This document shows, piece by piece, positions 6,500-6,845 of a DNA stretch of 6,845 nt. The translations under genes were made by a program, and so were the position numbers. The notes beneath the pieces are model-generated. The model had not been told where the DNA came from, made no database searches, and was given only the letters and a program-made list of their open reading frames with translations. Numbering within the stretch: the first letter of the stretch is position 1; each line of letters begins with the position of its first letter. The stretch comes from Deltaproteobacteria bacterium (GTDB lineage: Bacteria; Desulfobacterota; SM23-61): the NCBI GenBank assembly GCA_016234425.1, contig JACRCA010000298.1:1-6845 (forward strand). Reading direction: 5' to 3'.

Positions 6500-6509
6500 T
6501 CACCTCCTT
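6500..6509 (-). promoter_or_regulatory. Perfect Shine-Dalgarno AAGGAGGTGA
   Basis: The minus strand reads AAGGAGGTGA, a full complement to the usual 16S rRNA 3' end, overlapping the URO-D stop codon. The first ATG follows 1 nt later (GGAGG to ATG is 4 nt). Such a strong site is unlikely by chance and argues that a product starts here, 90 nt before the kinase's conserved frame. Confidence 0.65.
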
Positions 6510-6845
6510 TTTTCCGAAAGAGTATGACGTTCCCTGAAGGAAGGAAAAGACTCTACTTTGGGCAACTGGAAAGAATGAAGGGGCCGATCTTCGATCGGAT
6601 ATTTTCCGAAGTGGCGAATGGCGGCAATGGCTGCATGGACGTTCTCGGGAACAGTGTTGATCGAAACGTCGTTAAAGAACATGATGAAGCGACCAGACCT
6701 GGCTCCCGTTAACACATAGCGGCGACAGCGGTCTACGATCTTTTCGATGGGACCATTCTGGAGAAGATTCGTATCCAGGCCTAACATCAGCGGCATATTT
6801 CTTCCTCTGGCGAATTCAGCGTAAGGTTCAGGACCCGTTGCCGCC
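6500..6845 (-). CDS. C-terminal part of a uroporphyrinogen decarboxylase-family (URO-D) protein
   Basis: The frame is open to the window edge, giving 114 C-terminal residues. PYAEFARGRNMPLMLGLDTN followed by LLQNG, then IEKIVDRCRRYV, FIMFFNDVSINTVPENVHAA and IRHFGKYP, has the layout of the last barrel strands of URO-D: the 'G-lD...lL..G' segment, a helix with conserved Val-Arg, then 'P.ENV.A...A....G.YP'. The family includes HemE and many corrinoid-dependent methyltransferases (MtaA, CmuA types). The divergent FFNDVSINTVPENV and the extra 30-residue tail make HemE unlikely. The enzyme presumably acts in the cytoplasm; substrate unknown, because the active-site half is outside the window. It is the first gene of the minus-strand run that continues into the kinase and AH-like genes. 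No corrinoid-binding protein is visible. Confidence 0.7.
   Translation of the reverse strand, partial: AATGPEPYAEFARGRNMPLMLGLDTNLLQNGPIEKIVDRCRRYVLTGARSGRFIMFFNDVSINTVPENVHAAIAAIRHFGKYPIEDRPLHSFQLPKVESFPSFRERHTLSEKRR

Noticed and set aside
6500..6502. The URO-D TGA as a selenocysteine codon read through into the following 22 codons
   Set aside because: It lies after the end of the URO-D fold, the TGA overlaps a Shine-Dalgarno, and there is no reason to expect Sec there.
6173..6712. A 179-codon plus-strand frame across the kinase, spacer and URO-D end
   Set aside because: It lies antisense to two conserved genes and to the strong Shine-Dalgarno; its translation is low in recognisable motifs.

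Overview
The window most likely comes from a mesophilic anaerobic bacterium, probably Desulfobacterota (the former Deltaproteobacteria) or a similar lineage. This is inferred from the mix of genes: a tungsten/molybdenum acetylene-hydratase-like enzyme with its own 4Fe-4S cluster, a uroporphyrinogen-decarboxylase-family (URO-D) enzyme of the kind often tied to corrinoid methyl transfer, an unassigned radical SAM protein, and a bifunctional-nuclease domain fused to a PDZ domain. Shine-Dalgarno sites close to the bacterial consensus precede several genes. Base composition looks moderate (around half G+C by eye, not counted). The lineage call is tentative.

Left part (1-1884, + strand): the 3' end of a BFN(DUF151)-PDZ gene, then after a 33-bp gap a complete radical SAM gene. 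The two probably form one transcription unit. It converges on a minus-strand pair with only 20 bp between.

Middle (1905-3213, - strand): a complete sirtuin of the SIRT6/7-like kind overlaps by 8 bp the end of a small MNT-type minimal nucleotidyltransferase. The nucleotidyltransferase start codon in turn overlaps the stop of a short open frame that lacks a start codon and looks like a gene remnant (2913-3029). No HEPN partner is visible beside the nucleotidyltransferase. The rest of the roughly 300-bp stretch 2917-3213 has short inverted repeats and no gene I can support.

Right part (3214-6845, - strand): reading leftwards, the 3' end of a URO-D family gene, a possible 30-residue ORF on a perfect Shine-Dalgarno site, a Clp1/Grc3-type polynucleotide kinase, and a complete 724-residue acetylene-hydratase-like molybdopterin enzyme. 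Spacing is tight (touching, overlapping, 64 bp), so they could be co-transcribed.

The most interesting points are the coupled nucleotidyltransferase-sirtuin pair with a possible methyltransferase remnant in front of it, the AH-like enzyme in which the catalytic Asp of true acetylene hydratase is replaced by His, and a eukaryote/archaea-type RNA 5'-kinase in a bacterial operon. I do not see a clearly new multi-gene system with certainty.
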